In this document: positions 51,329 through 59,900 of the stretch, piece by piece | Layout: every line of letters begins with the position of its first letter | How positions within the stretch are numbered: the first letter of the stretch is position 1 | NCBI RefSeq assembly: GCF_012912005.1 | Contig: NZ_JABBEA010000013.1 | Location: 62,001 to 126,000 of the forward strand | From: Paenibacillus sp. SZ31 | Lineage (GTDB): Bacteria; Bacillota; Bacilli; Paenibacillales; Paenibacillaceae | Length of the DNA stretch: 64,000 nt | Direction of reading: 5' to 3' | The notes under the pieces: generated by a model | What the model saw: only the letters and a program-made list of their open reading frames with translations | Told to the model about the DNA's origin: nothing | The model's database searches: none | Translations under genes and position numbers: made by a program

Positions 51329-52504
51329 GTGAAGAAAAGAATAATGGCATCGTTCATGACCCTTTGTATCCTGCTGTCCCTTATGGCATCAACGGCATTG
51401 GCTGAAGAAACACCGAAGGCAGCGGGAGGAACGGATCTAGCCCCGTCGGCGCGGTCTGCGATTTTAATGGATGCAGATACGGGAACGGTTATTTATGAGA
51501 AAAATAGTCATGATCAGCTGCCTCCGGCGAGCATTACAAAGATTATGACGATGCTGCTCACGATCGAAGCGATCGACTCGGGCAAGCTGAAGCTGACGGA
51601 CAAGGTAAGAACGAGCGAATACGCAGCTTCCATGGGCGGTTCGCAGATCTTCCTGGAGCCCGGGGAAGAAATGACGGTCGATGACATGTTAAAAGGCATC
51701 GCGATGGCTTCGGGCAATGATGCCTCGGTAGCTATGGCTGAGAAGATCGCTGGCTCGGAAGAAGCCTTTGTACAGCTGATGAATGAGCGTGCGAAGGAGC
51801 TTGGCATGAAGGATACTCATTTTGCCAACTGTAACGGCCTTCCGGTCGATAATCATTATTCTTCCGCCCATGACATTGCCGTCATGAGCCGTGAACTGCT
51901 GAAGCATTCCGGGATTACGAAGTACACCGGTGCATATCAGGATTACCTTCGCAAAGATACGGAAAAACCATTCTGGCTGGTTAATACGAACAAGTTGGTT
52001 CGTTTTTATGAAGGGGCAGACGGTTTGAAAACAGGATATACGTCCGAAGCGAAATTCTGTCTGTCCGCTACAGCGTCCAAGGATGGACTGCGTGTCGTTT
52101 CCGTGGTACTCGGTGAACCCAATACCAAAACACGGAACAGTGAGGTGTCTTCGATGTTTGACTATGCTTTTAGTCAATATACGATGAAGGCTCTATACAA
52201 GGCAGGGGATCTGCTGGGCAGTCTGAGAATCGAAAAAGGGGAAGTTGCTGAATTGCCTCTGAATGCCATGCAAAATTATAGTGTGCTGATGCGCAAAGGA
52301 GTCAAATCCAACGACATCCGGCATGAATTACTGGTCGCCAAAGAATTGAAAGCTCCGATCAAAGCCGGGCAAAGTATAGGTAAACTTGTGGTGTACCAAG
52401 GCAATGACGTGATTAAGGAGTTCGACATTCAGGCTCCGCAGGATGTGAATAAGGCTGGATGGTGGAAGCTGTTCAAGCGGACGACGTCCAACCTGTTTGA
52501 CTAA
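51329..52504 (+). CDS. dacF: D-alanyl-D-alanine carboxypeptidase (DacF)
   Basis: DacF trims the terminal D-Ala from peptidoglycan and controls cortex cross-linking in spores. The 391-residue PBP has a signal peptide (CILLSLMASTALAEE), the SxxK motif PPASITKIMT, SGN in AMASGNDASVAMAE, KTG in GLKTGYTSEAKF, and the C-terminal PBP5-type domain with an amphipathic anchor helix. GTG 51329 follows TTGAGGAGG. It leads straight into spoIIA, as in Bacillus subtilis, where read-through by SigF occurs. Confidence 0.92.
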   Translation: MKKRIMASFMTLCILLSLMASTALAEETPKAAGGTDLAPSARSAILMDADTGTVIYEKNSHDQLPPASITKIMTMLLTIEAIDSGKLKLTDKVRTSEYAASMGGSQIFLEPGEEMTVDDMLKGIAMASGNDASVAMAEKIAGSEEAFVQLMNERAKELGMKDTHFANCNGLPVDNHYSSAHDIAVMSRELLKHSGITKYTGAYQDYLRKDTEKPFWLVNTNKLVRFYEGADGLKTGYTSEAKFCLSATASKDGLRVVSVVLGEPNTKTRNSEVSSMFDYAFSQYTMKALYKAGDLLGSLRIEKGEVAELPLNAMQNYSVLMRKGVKSNDIRHELLVAKELKAPIKAGQSIGKLVVYQGNDVIKEFDIQAPQDVNKAGWWKLFKRTTSNLFD

Positions 52505-52575
52505 ACGGCGATTTCCGCGAGTTGCACGCATCCTTCGAACATATTTTGTAGTTAAATAGGGGTTTTCTTCTAGTT

Positions 52576-52614
52576 TTGTCGGGGGGCAGGAAAAGCCTTC
52601 GGAAACGTAGAAAT
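52576..52614 (+). promoter_or_regulatory. SigH promoter of spoIIA with possible 0A box
   Basis: AGGAAAA (52588-52594), a 12-base spacer and GTAGAAAT (52607-52614) fit the SigH consensus. TTGTCGGG at 52576-52583 is a partial 0A box just upstream of the -35. Bacillus subtilis spoIIA is a SigH, Spo0A~P-activated operon. Confidence 0.65.
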
Positions 52615-52648
52615 CCTTGTTCTAAGACAGGGAGGAGAGTGAGCAAAC

Positions 52649-53002
52649 GTGAACTTGCATGTGGAAATGGAACACCATCGCGGGATTCTGATTGTACGAT
52701 TATCCGGGGAGCTGGATCACCATACAGCTGACATGGTACGGATGCAGATGGATGAAGCCATCCAGCGGAGACAAAGCGAGCATCTCGTACTCAGCCTGAA
52801 AGATCTGCAATTTATGGACAGTTCAGGTCTGGGTGTCATTTTGGGAAGATACAAGCTCATTAAGAATAAAGGCGGCAAGATGGTAGTATGTGACGTCAAT
52901 TCGCCAGTGTACCGTTTGCTGGAAATGTCGGGTTTGTTCAAGATTATGCCGATATACGAAAACGAGGGAACAGCTCTCTCAGGTCTGGAGGTCGTCTCAT
53001 GA
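52649..53002 (+). CDS. spoIIAA: Anti-sigma F factor antagonist SpoIIAA
   Basis: SpoIIAA frees SigF by binding SpoIIAB and is switched by phosphorylation. The 117-residue STAS protein has the phosphorylated serine in [17 protein letters not shown] (Ser58, matching Bacillus subtilis). GTG 52649 follows GGGAGGAG. Its TGA overlaps the spoIIAB ATG by four bases, so translation is coupled. The phosphatase SpoIIE is not in the window. Confidence 0.96.
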   Translation: MNLHVEMEHHRGILIVRLSGELDHHTADMVRMQMDEAIQRRQSEHLVLSLKDLQFMDSSGLGVILGRYKLIKNKGGKMVVCDVNSPVYRLLEMSGLFKIMPIYENEGTALSGLEVVS

Positions 53003-53454
53003 ATGAAGGAACAGGGACAAATTTCATGAATCTGCAATTCGCGGCCAAGTCAGAGAATGAATCGTTTGCACGGGTAACCGTTGCTGCGTTTATCTCCCAG
53101 CTTGATCCAACGATGGACGAGCTAAGTGACCTGAAGACGGTCATTTCGGAAGCCGTGACCAACAGTATCATCCACGGATACAACAATAACTCCGAAGGTG
53201 TTGTGTCCATCCAGGCCGAGATTCGGGAAGACATGATTACGATTATTGTGGAAGACCGTGGTGAAGGAATCGAAGATCTTGAACTGGCCAAGCAGCCGCT
53301 ATATACGTCCAAACCCGAACTTGAGCGGTCGGGCATGGGCTTCACCATTATGGAAAACTTTATGGATGAATTCGAAGTCAGCAGTGAGCCCGGCAGAGGC
53401 ACCTCCATCAAGATGAAGAAAAGGATTGAATCCAAGAAAGCATTGTATAATTAG
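52999..53454 (+). CDS. spoIIAB: Anti-sigma F factor / kinase SpoIIAB
   Basis: SpoIIAB holds SigF inactive and phosphorylates SpoIIAA. The 151-residue GHKL kinase has the N box [13 protein letters not shown]1 box [11 protein letters not shown] and the ATP lid [20 protein letters not shown] 52999 follows CTGGAGG and overlaps the spoIIAA stop; starting at ATG 53026 would fit the Bacillus N terminus more closely but lacks an SD. sigF follows after 14 bases. Confidence 0.96.
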   Translation: MNEGTGTNFMNLQFAAKSENESFARVTVAAFISQLDPTMDELSDLKTVISEAVTNSIIHGYNNNSEGVVSIQAEIREDMITIIVEDRGEGIEDLELAKQPLYTSKPELERSGMGFTIMENFMDEFEVSSEPGRGTSIKMKKRIESKKALYN

Positions 53455-53468
53455 GGGTTGGTGTTCTT

Positions 53469-54224
53469 ATGGATGCTGAAGTGAAACCATCTTCACAGAC
53501 CTATTTGGACGATGCCGAGGTCAAACGGCTGATTGCGCTCAGTCAGTCGGGTGACCATGTCTCACGGGATACGCTGGTGAACTGCAACATCAGACTCGTC
53601 TGGTCCGTCGTACAGCGTTTTATGAACAGGGGATATGACCCGGAGGATCTGTTCCAGATTGGTTGTATCGGTCTGCTCAAGTCAGTGGACAAATTCGATC
53701 TCAGTTATGACGTGAAGTTCTCAACCTACGCGGTGCCGATGATCATCGGAGAAATCCAGCGATTCCTGCGGGATGATGGTACGCTGAAGGTCAGTCGTTC
53801 ACTGAAAGAGATGGCGAATAAAGTCCGAAAGAAAAGGGACGAACTGTCCAAGCATTTGGATCGTTTGCCAACGATCAAGGAAGTTGCCGCGGAGCTGGGG
53901 GTAACCCCGGAGGAAGTTGTATTTGCCCAGGAAGCGAACAAACCACCGACTTCTATCCATGAGACGGTATTCGAGAATGACGGCGATCCCATTACGTTAA
54001 TGGACCAGATTGCCGATGAGTCTCAGGAACGTTGGTTTGACAAGCTGGCGCTGAACGAAGCCATTGGTGGTCTCAGCGAGCGGGAGCGGTTAATCGTTTA
54101 TCTTCGGTATTACCGGGATCAGACGCAGTCCGAGGTTGCCAGCAGACTGGGAATATCTCAGGTGCAGGTATCACGTCTGGAGAAAAAAATATTGCAATCC
54201 ATCCGCGACCAGATCGCGCAGTGA
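53469..54224 (+). CDS. sigF: RNA polymerase sigma factor SigF
   Basis: SigF is the first forespore-specific sigma factor. The 251-residue protein has region 2 (NIRLVWSVVQRFMNRGYDPE, LFQIGCIGLLKSVDKFDL, VKFSTYAVPMIIGEIQRFLR), region 3 and region 4 with the helix-turn-helix SEVASRLGISQVQVSRLEKK. ATG 53469 follows GGGGTTGG weakly. It ends at a strong terminator, separating spoIIA from spoVA. Confidence 0.97.
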   Translation: MDAEVKPSSQTYLDDAEVKRLIALSQSGDHVSRDTLVNCNIRLVWSVVQRFMNRGYDPEDLFQIGCIGLLKSVDKFDLSYDVKFSTYAVPMIIGEIQRFLRDDGTLKVSRSLKEMANKVRKKRDELSKHLDRLPTIKEVAAELGVTPEEVVFAQEANKPPTSIHETVFENDGDPITLMDQIADESQERWFDKLALNEAIGGLSERERLIVYLRYYRDQTQSEVASRLGISQVQVSRLEKKILQSIRDQIAQ

Positions 54225-54302
54225 TTCGGGATTGTAAACAACAATATTGGCGTTTATATACCAATATACGACAACTAACAACCTTCTATCGCGCATTATG
54301 GC

Positions 54303-54352
54303 GAGGGAGGTTATTTGTTGTTAGTGAAACAAATAACCTCCCCTCTCTTTTA
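54303..54352 (+). terminator. Terminator of spoIIA-sigF
   Basis: GAGGGAGGTTATTTGTT (54303-54319) pairs with AACAAATAACCTCCC (54328 on), followed by CTCTCTTTT. CTAACAACC just upstream could compete by pairing with GGTT..TTGTTGTTAG. Confidence 0.88.
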
Positions 54353-54355
54353 AAT

Positions 54356-54451
54356 CCCTCCCTGCCACCTCCCAGTATATTTACTACAAACGTTTGGAAA
54401 CGGGAGGATGACTGGTAGCGAAGGGATGGAATCGGTCAAAAGGAGCGAAGC
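54356..54451. repeat. Truncated 5' half of a family-1 element
   Basis: This stretch, from CCCTCCCTGCCACC to AAAAGGAGCGAAGC, is a near copy of 54631-54728, the 5' half of the complete element downstream. Both have CAAACGTTTGGAAACGGGAG and GGGATGGAATCGGTCAAAAG. The match stops in the middle of the GCGAAGCGTTCGC hairpin, and no 3' arm follows. Confidence 0.75.
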
Positions 54452-54501
54452 ATGAGGGTTCATCTAAGGGGATACATAAGCAACACAGGCGGCAGATTAG
54501 A

Positions 54502-54540
54502 CCTGAAGAAGCGAAGCGTTCGCCTTTGTCTCCAAATTTC
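54502..54540. repeat. Isolated family-1 core fragment
   Basis: CTGAAGAAGCGAAGCGTTCG, as in copy 1, followed by CCTTTGTCTCCAAATTTC. The GGGGATAAC half is missing. It lies between the truncated and complete copies. Confidence 0.55.
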
Positions 54541-54654
54541 TACACAACTGTAGTCTAGACGGTCCCAGAAGACAACTCCAAAGTCATAGAATTTTGAGCA
54601 AAATAACCCCAAAAAGCTTTTCTTTCAATTCCCTCCTGCCCACCCATCCCAGCA

Positions 54655-54864
54655 TATTTATTTCAAACGTTTGGAAACGGGAGGACGATGGGCAGCGGAG
54701 GGATGGAATCGGTCAAAAGGAGCGAAGCGTTCGCCTTTAGCACCGGATTTCCTCCTTGAAAAGGAGAGTTCAAGAAATCCGGGGATAACAGCGACCAATG
54801 ACCGATCCATCCCGCAGCACTAGTACAACCTCCCGATCTTTTTCCAACCCGTTTGTAATAAATT
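54655..54864. repeat. Palindromic element, family 1, copy 4
   Basis: The outer stem ATTTATT.CAAACG..TTGGAAA (54657 on) pairs with TTTTTCCAACCCGTTTG.AATAAAT (to 54864); the inner stem GGGATGGAATCGGTC (54699-54714) pairs with GACCGATCCATCCC (54799-54812). The core has GCGAAGCGTTCGC, CCGGATTTCCTCCTT paired with AAGGAG..AAATCCGG, and GGGGATAACAGCGA. Together with the two partial copies it fills the 691-base gap between sigF and spoVAA; no gene is seen there. Confidence 0.85.
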
Positions 54865-54915
54865 TGCACATTCTTCAAATACTAACCTAAATTACGCAGT
54901 AAAGGAGTGCTATGG

Positions 54916-55572
54916 ATGTCCCAGACACCCACTCCAATGGTCTACGTTCGTCTACGCAGCCGTATTCGCATCCAGAGGGGCAGAGCAGTCAAGCTTGGAG
55001 ACATTGCCCATGTGCTGACTTCTTCTGAAGATCAGGAGGACAGGTTACTGGAGCTTGAACTGCTGCACCCTGGACCGGAGGACGGCAATCTGATCCTCAT
55101 TGATATATTGCAGATTATTCCCAGCATTCGGCACATCTTGCCTGAGGTAAGCGTGGAACTGATTGGATCCGGCCATACACTTGTTGAAGTCATTGCGGGA
55201 AATGGTCAACCTTCCAAGTCTCTGTTCATATTGGTTTGGCTGCTGCTGTTCTTCGGATCGGCCTTAACCATTATGAATTTTCATGCCGATGTGAACATGC
55301 AGGAAGTACAGATTCGTATTGTGGAGATGCTTACAGGGCATCGGGATGAACATCCGTATCTGTTCCAAGTGGCGTATTCCATCGGCATTGGATTCGGGAT
55401 GGCGGTATTCTTTAACCATTTGTTCAAGAAGAAGTGGAATGAGGAGCCTACCCCGCTCGAAGTGGAGATGTTTCTGTACCAACAAAATGTAGATAAATAT
55501 GTGGTGATTGAAGAAAGCGAACGGATGCATGAGCAGGAACGCGGGGAGATGAATGCGGATGAGCGTTCTTAA
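54916..55572 (+). CDS. spoVAA: Stage V sporulation protein AA
   Basis: SpoVAA is a forespore membrane protein of the SpoVA group that moves dipicolinic acid into spores and out at germination. The 218-residue protein has a soluble N-terminal domain (TPMVYVRLRSRIRIQRGRAV, LILIDILQIIP) and two C-terminal helices (LFILVWLLLFFGSALTIMNF, VAYSIGIGFGMAVFF). ATG 54916 lies eight bases after AAAGGAG; GTG 54907 overlaps it. It overlaps spoVAB by 20 bases. Confidence 0.92.
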   Translation: MSQTPTPMVYVRLRSRIRIQRGRAVKLGDIAHVLTSSEDQEDRLLELELLHPGPEDGNLILIDILQIIPSIRHILPEVSVELIGSGHTLVEVIAGNGQPSKSLFILVWLLLFFGSALTIMNFHADVNMQEVQIRIVEMLTGHRDEHPYLFQVAYSIGIGFGMAVFFNHLFKKKWNEEPTPLEVEMFLYQQNVDKYVVIEESERMHEQERGEMNADERS

Positions 55573-55981
55573 TGGAGCGATCAGCATTGTACTGGGCATC
55601 GCAGGGGGGATTGCCGTAGGAAGCGGCGTAATTGCGCTTATTCTGGTGCTCGATATGATCCCCAGATTGGCTCAAATTACGCAATCGTATGACAAGACCC
55701 ATTGGTACGAAGGGGCGCTAATTGGTGGTTCGCTGCTCGGTACTGTGGCGGATTTTTGGCACTGGAAAATGCAGGGGGTGCTATTGCTCAGCCCGATCAT
55801 TGGTCTGTTCTGTGGTGTGTTCATCGGCCTGCTGGCCGCGGCGCTCACTGAGGTACTCAATGTACTGCCCGTGCTAGCCAAAAGGCTGGGCATGAAACCT
55901 TATTTGTTTGGATTACTGCTCGCCATGATTTTGGGCAAAATGACAGGTTCCCTGTTTGATTTTTTTATATATCAGCGGTAG
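55553..55981 (+). CDS. spoVAB: Stage V sporulation protein AB
   Basis: A 142-residue membrane protein with about four helices (GAISIVLGIAGGIAVGSGVI, VLLLSPIIGLFCGVFIGLLA, YLFGLLLAMILGKMTG) and conserved ALTEVLNVLP, the SpoVAB pattern and length. ATG 55553 follows GGGGAG; ATG 55559 is possible. It lies in the end of spoVAA and 24 bases before spoVAF. The rest of the usual operon (spoVAC, AD, AE) does not follow. Confidence 0.92.
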   Translation: MRMSVLNGAISIVLGIAGGIAVGSGVIALILVLDMIPRLAQITQSYDKTHWYEGALIGGSLLGTVADFWHWKMQGVLLLSPIIGLFCGVFIGLLAAALTEVLNVLPVLAKRLGMKPYLFGLLLAMILGKMTGSLFDFFIYQR

Positions 55982-56005
55982 CTCGGGGCCATAGGAGGAT
56001 GGAAA

Positions 56006-57673
56006 ATGGATGAACGAACGGAACATACAGGCCAGGAAAATAGTGAAGGTATAACGGAAGAGATGTTACACAAGTCGGCTTATGAGATTCAAAAGGAGGA
56101 AGAGGAGAAAGCGTACGATAAGAAAAAACAGAATGAGATGTCCGATAGTATTGAGGAATCAGTGCAGTATTGGCAAGAAAATGATGATATTTCACCACGC
56201 ATGAGTGAGAACAGATATACCCTGCAACAGGTGCTGGGGCTTGGAGAATCCTTCGACGTGAACATGAGGGAAATGGTTCTGGGTGGCAAGCACGTTGGAT
56301 TGCTGATGATCACCGGCTTCGCGAAGGATGAGATATTGCTTGAAGTGTTAAAAAGATTGACCTATCTCACACCGGATGACGTGTCCGGACACGCACTCAA
56401 ATCCTATTTTGAATGTTATATTCCCCATATTCAGGTAGAAAAAGTCGATAAGATGAGTGCTGTCATCAACAAGGTTCTTACCGGTATGAGCGCAATGTTC
56501 GTTGAAGGGGATCGCTCGGTCCTAATTATGGATACCCGCAGTTACCCGGTACGTTCACCGGAAGAACCTTCATTGGAAAGGGTAGTCCGAGGTTCCAGAG
56601 ACGGCTTTACCGAGACGCTCCTGACCAACGTAACATTAGTGCGTCGCAGAATACGCGACCCTGGATTGAAGTTTGAGATCATGCAGGTGGGGCGGAGAAC
56701 ACAAACGGACGTCTGCGTGGTGTACATTGATGATATTGTGGATAAAGTGCAGGTGGATTCAGTCCGGGAAAAAATTCAGCGAGTGGATATCGATGGTATT
56801 CCCGCCGCCGATAAGCAGCTGGAGGAAGCGATTATCAACAAGGGATGGAATCCGTTCCCACTCGTTCGTTATTCAGAACGACCAGATGTTACAGCTTCTC
56901 ATTTGCTGGAAGGACGAGTCGTCATTTTCGTAGACACTTCCCCCAGTGTGATGATTCTGCCTACGACCTTCTTCGACCTGTGTGAGCATGCGGAAGAGAA
57001 CAGACAGACGGCCTTGATGGGAACCTATTTACGATGGGTGCGTTTTGCAGGGATTCTTATATCGTTGTTTTTGCTACCACTATGGCTTCTCATGGTTATC
57101 GACCCTTCGATTAAACCCATGGGACTCGACTTCATTGGTCCACAGGAAAATGTAAAGCTTCCGTTAATTCTACAGTTTCTCCTGATCGAACTTGGCGTCG
57201 ACTTATTACGGATGGCAGCGGTTCATACGCCTACACCTCTGGCATCGGCCATGGGCTTGATCGCGGCCATTCTGGTCGGGGATATCGCCGTGAAAACGGG
57301 ATATTTTGTCAATGAAGTTGTACTCTATATGGCCATCGCAGCCATCGGCATGTTTGCCACGCCAAGTTACGAGCTGGGTCTCGCCAATAGGCTGGTCAGG
57401 TTAGTTCTGCTCATTGCCGTAGCGATATTCAAGGTTCCGGGATTGGTCGTGGGCTGTACATTGCTTATATTGGCGCTTACCGTTCACCGGTCGTACAATT
57501 CTTCGTATCTCTGGCCTTTTATACCGTTTAATGCAAAGGCCCTGGGCAACTTTTTATTCCGGCTTCCGTTGCTGGAAAATAAAAAACGTCCATCATTCAA
57601 TAAAACCCGTGACAACACCAAAATGTCCGATGATCCGGACGGGGAACTGCGAAAAAGTAAAAAACACAAATGA
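56006..57673 (+). CDS. spoVAF: Stage V sporulation protein AF (GerA-type A subunit homologue)
   Basis: SpoVAF is related to the A subunit of germinant receptors and helps germination signalling. The 555-residue protein has an acidic N-terminal extension (about residues 1-55), a soluble GerA domain (FMITGF-like LLMITGFAKDEILLEVLKRL, EGDRSVLIMDTRSYPVRSPE, GSRDGFTETLLTNVTLVRRR) and five or six C-terminal helices from residue 345. It is longer than the 493-residue Bacillus protein because of both ends. ATG 56006 follows AGGAGG. lysA is next, as in Bacillus subtilis. Confidence 0.93.
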   Translation: MDERTEHTGQENSEGITEEMLHKSAYEIQKEEEEKAYDKKKQNEMSDSIEESVQYWQENDDISPRMSENRYTLQQVLGLGESFDVNMREMVLGGKHVGLLMITGFAKDEILLEVLKRLTYLTPDDVSGHALKSYFECYIPHIQVEKVDKMSAVINKVLTGMSAMFVEGDRSVLIMDTRSYPVRSPEEPSLERVVRGSRDGFTETLLTNVTLVRRRIRDPGLKFEIMQVGRRTQTDVCVVYIDDIVDKVQVDSVREKIQRVDIDGIPAADKQLEEAIINKGWNPFPLVRYSERPDVTASHLLEGRVVIFVDTSPSVMILPTTFFDLCEHAEENRQTALMGTYLRWVRFAGILISLFLLPLWLLMVIDPSIKPMGLDFIGPQENVKLPLILQFLLIELGVDLLRMAAVHTPTPLASAMGLIAAILVGDIAVKTGYFVNEVVLYMAIAAIGMFATPSYELGLANRLVRLVLLIAVAIFKVPGLVVGCTLLILALTVHRSYNSSYLWPFIPFNAKALGNFLFRLPLLENKKRPSFNKTRDNTKMSDDPDGELRKSKKHK

Positions 57674-57710
57674 TCTTCCGAAAAATCCATTCATCTCGCT
57701 GCCTAATTTG

Positions 57711-57755
57711 ATATACTGGTGTAAAATCATTGGAATATCAATTGTTCCAGTATAT
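57711..57755 (+). promoter_or_regulatory. Perfect inverted repeat before lysA
   Basis: ATATACTGG (57711-57719) and CCAGTATAT (57747-57755) are perfect complements 27 bases apart, and end six bases before the lysA SD. It could be a repressor site or an mRNA hairpin; TTGATA at 57708 and TGGAAT at 57731 may be promoter elements inside it. Confidence 0.4.
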
Positions 57756-57776
57756 AAAAAGTGAGGAATGCAGATT

Positions 57777-59108
57777 ATGTATTTACATGGTACAAGTAAA
57801 ATAAATGCGCAAGGACATCTGGAGATTGGCGGAGTCGATGCAACAGATCTGAAAGAACAATTTGGAACTCCCCTGTACGTTGTGGACGAGCAATTGGTTC
57901 GCGAGCGTTGCAGAGAGTATATGGAAGCTTTCCGTGCTTCCGGGCTGGGCTTCCAGGTTGCTTACGCAAGTAAAGCATTTTGTGTAATGGCGATGTGTGC
58001 CCTTGCCGCTGAAGAAGGACTTTCCCTGGATGTCGTATCTGACGGTGAACTGTTTACTGCACTGCAAGCAGGATTCCCGGCTGAGCGCATTCATTTCCAT
58101 GGTAACAACAAAACGCTGGAAGAGATCGAAATGGCTCTTGATGCAGAGATCGGATGCTTTGTTGTTGATAACTTCAATGAATTGCATCTGTTGCAGGCTG
58201 TAGCAGCGGACAAAAATCGTAAAGTAAACATTTTGCTTCGTGTGACGCCTGGGGTTGAGGCACATACGCATGAATATATCTCCACTGGTCAGACGGATTC
58301 GAAATTTGGATTTGATATCGGCAATGGTACAGCATTTGAAGCGATTGAACTGGCTTCCAAGCAGTCTAACCTGGTATTGCTCGGTGTGCATTCCCACATC
58401 GGTTCCCAGATCTTCGAAGTTGAAGGCTTCCAGATGGCTGTTCAACGTGTTGCTGAATTTGCAGCAAGCGTATATGAGCGTCTTAACGTTGCTTTCAAAG
58501 TGGTTAACCTTGGTGGTGGATTCGGAATCCGTTATATCGATGGAGATACGCCGCTTGAAGTTGCGCAATACGTGAAGGCTATTACAGATGCAGTTAAAAA
58601 TCATTTTGCTCAAATCGGCTATGCCGTCCCTGAGATCTGGGTTGAACCAGGCCGCAGCATCGTGGGTGAAGCGGGAACAACGCTGTATACCGTTGGAACA
58701 AGCAAAGACATTCCAGGCGTGCGTAAATATGTTGCCGTTGATGGTGGTATGACCGATAACCCACGTCCTGCTTTGTATGAATCCAAGTATGAAGCTGTGC
58801 TTGCCAACCGTGCGAATGAGGCTGCTCAGGAAACCGTATCCGTTGCGGGTAAATGCTGCGAGAGTGGCGATATGCTGATCTGGGATCTGGACTTGCCAAA
58901 AGTGGAAAGTGGCGATCTGCTCGCTGTAGCTTGCACAGGCGCGTATAACTACTCCATGGCAAGCAACTACAATCGGATTCGTCGTCCTGCCGTTGTATTT
59001 GTCAAAGACGGTCAAGGGGATGTCGTTGTACGCCGTGAGACGTATCAGGATATCATCCAGAATGACCTGGTACCTGCACGTATTGGCAAACAGCCAGTAA
59101 CTCGCTAA
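57777..59108 (+). CDS. lysA: Diaminopimelate decarboxylase
   Basis: LysA decarboxylates meso-diaminopimelate to lysine, the last step of the pathway started by LysC at 1.2 kb. The 443-residue PLP enzyme has the Lys anchor in VAYASKAFCV, HFHGNNKTLEEI, HSHIGSQIFE, NLGGGFGIRY, EPGRSIVGEAG and CCESGD near the dimer site. I use ATG 57777, ten bases after GAGG, over ATG 57768. A terminator follows. Confidence 0.96.
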   Translation: MYLHGTSKINAQGHLEIGGVDATDLKEQFGTPLYVVDEQLVRERCREYMEAFRASGLGFQVAYASKAFCVMAMCALAAEEGLSLDVVSDGELFTALQAGFPAERIHFHGNNKTLEEIEMALDAEIGCFVVDNFNELHLLQAVAADKNRKVNILLRVTPGVEAHTHEYISTGQTDSKFGFDIGNGTAFEAIELASKQSNLVLLGVHSHIGSQIFEVEGFQMAVQRVAEFAASVYERLNVAFKVVNLGGGFGIRYIDGDTPLEVAQYVKAITDAVKNHFAQIGYAVPEIWVEPGRSIVGEAGTTLYTVGTSKDIPGVRKYVAVDGGMTDNPRPALYESKYEAVLANRANEAAQETVSVAGKCCESGDMLIWDLDLPKVESGDLLAVACTGAYNYSMASNYNRIRRPAVVFVKDGQGDVVVRRETYQDIIQNDLVPARIGKQPVTR

Positions 59109-59164
59109 TTCGTCAAAAGATAATGTGTCTCTACATTATTGAGGATATATGAGTTTTACAGTTG

Positions 59165-59204
59165 AAGCAGATGAAAAGGGAACTTCCTTTTTCGTCTGCT
59201 TTTT
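59165..59204 (+). terminator. Terminator of lysA
   Basis: AAGCAGATGAAAAGG pairs with CCTTTTTCGTCTGCTT (one mismatch), then a T-run. Confidence 0.88.
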
Positions 59205-59356
59205 GTGTATTTGAGCTAATTCATGAAAAAAGTTGCCGTTTTTTTTGCGATCCAGACATTTTCGGTGTACACTAAGAAAAGTGCTGTAATGCTTGGCCCA
59301 GGGTCATGCGTTTTGGTACCATTAACGATGGTCAATACGAAAGGAGTCATTTACAT

Positions 59357-59788
59357 ATGGCGAAACAAGCGAAAATTAAATTGGCAAACGGCGGAGAAGT
59401 TCTGATCGACCTGTTCGATCAAGAAGCTCCAAACACAGTAGCAAACTTTGAGAAACTGGCTAACTCCGGTTTCTACAATGGTCTTACATTCCACCGCGTT
59501 ATCCCGGGCTTCGTAGCTCAAGGCGGATGCCCTAACGGTAGCGGTGCAGGTGGCCCAGGTTACACAATCAACTGTGAAATCAACCCGAACAAACATGAGC
59601 GCGGAACACTCGCTATGGCACATGCTGGCCGTAACACAGGTGGAAGCCAGTTCTACATCTGCTACCAACCGCAACCACATTTGGATGGACAACATACTGT
59701 ATTTGGTAAAGTAACTAAAGGTATGGAGTTCGTAGACGCTTTAGAAGGTAAAGACAAAATGGAAACTGTTGAAGTCGTAGAAGCTTAA
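59357..59788 (+). CDS. ppiB: Peptidyl-prolyl cis-trans isomerase, cyclophilin type
   Basis: PpiB is a cytoplasmic cyclophilin that isomerises proline bonds. The 143-residue protein has [19 protein letters not shown] with the catalytic Arg and Phe, [18 protein letters not shown] and [15 protein letters not shown] 59357 follows AAAGGAGTC. No signal peptide. The codon use is strongly biased, hinting at high expression. Confidence 0.96.
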   Translation: MAKQAKIKLANGGEVLIDLFDQEAPNTVANFEKLANSGFYNGLTFHRVIPGFVAQGGCPNGSGAGGPGYTINCEINPNKHERGTLAMAHAGRNTGGSQFYICYQPQPHLDGQHTVFGKVTKGMEFVDALEGKDKMETVEVVEA

Positions 59789-59817
59789 TACCTTCAGCTT
59801 AACTGGATCCAAACATG

Positions 59818-59847
59818 AAGTGCTTCTTTTATAGAAGCACTTTTTTT
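59818..59847 (+). terminator. Terminator of ppiB
   Basis: AAGTGCTTCT-TTTAT-AGAAGCACTT perfect 10-bp stem with T-run. Confidence 0.92.
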
Positions 59848-59900
59848 ATTTTTTACATGTCACGTATTCGAAATCGATAATTGGAAAGGATGAATGAACC

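Noticed and set aside
57783-59015. 410-codon open frame on the minus strand inside lysA
   Set aside because: Shadow caused by biased codon use in lysA; no ribosome site and no recognisable domain, while the plus frame has all DAP decarboxylase motifs.
59223-59405. 60-codon frame beginning MKKVAVFFAIQTF before ppiB
   Set aside because: It looks like a signal peptide but has no SD, runs into the ppiB start out of frame and ends there; more likely promoter DNA.
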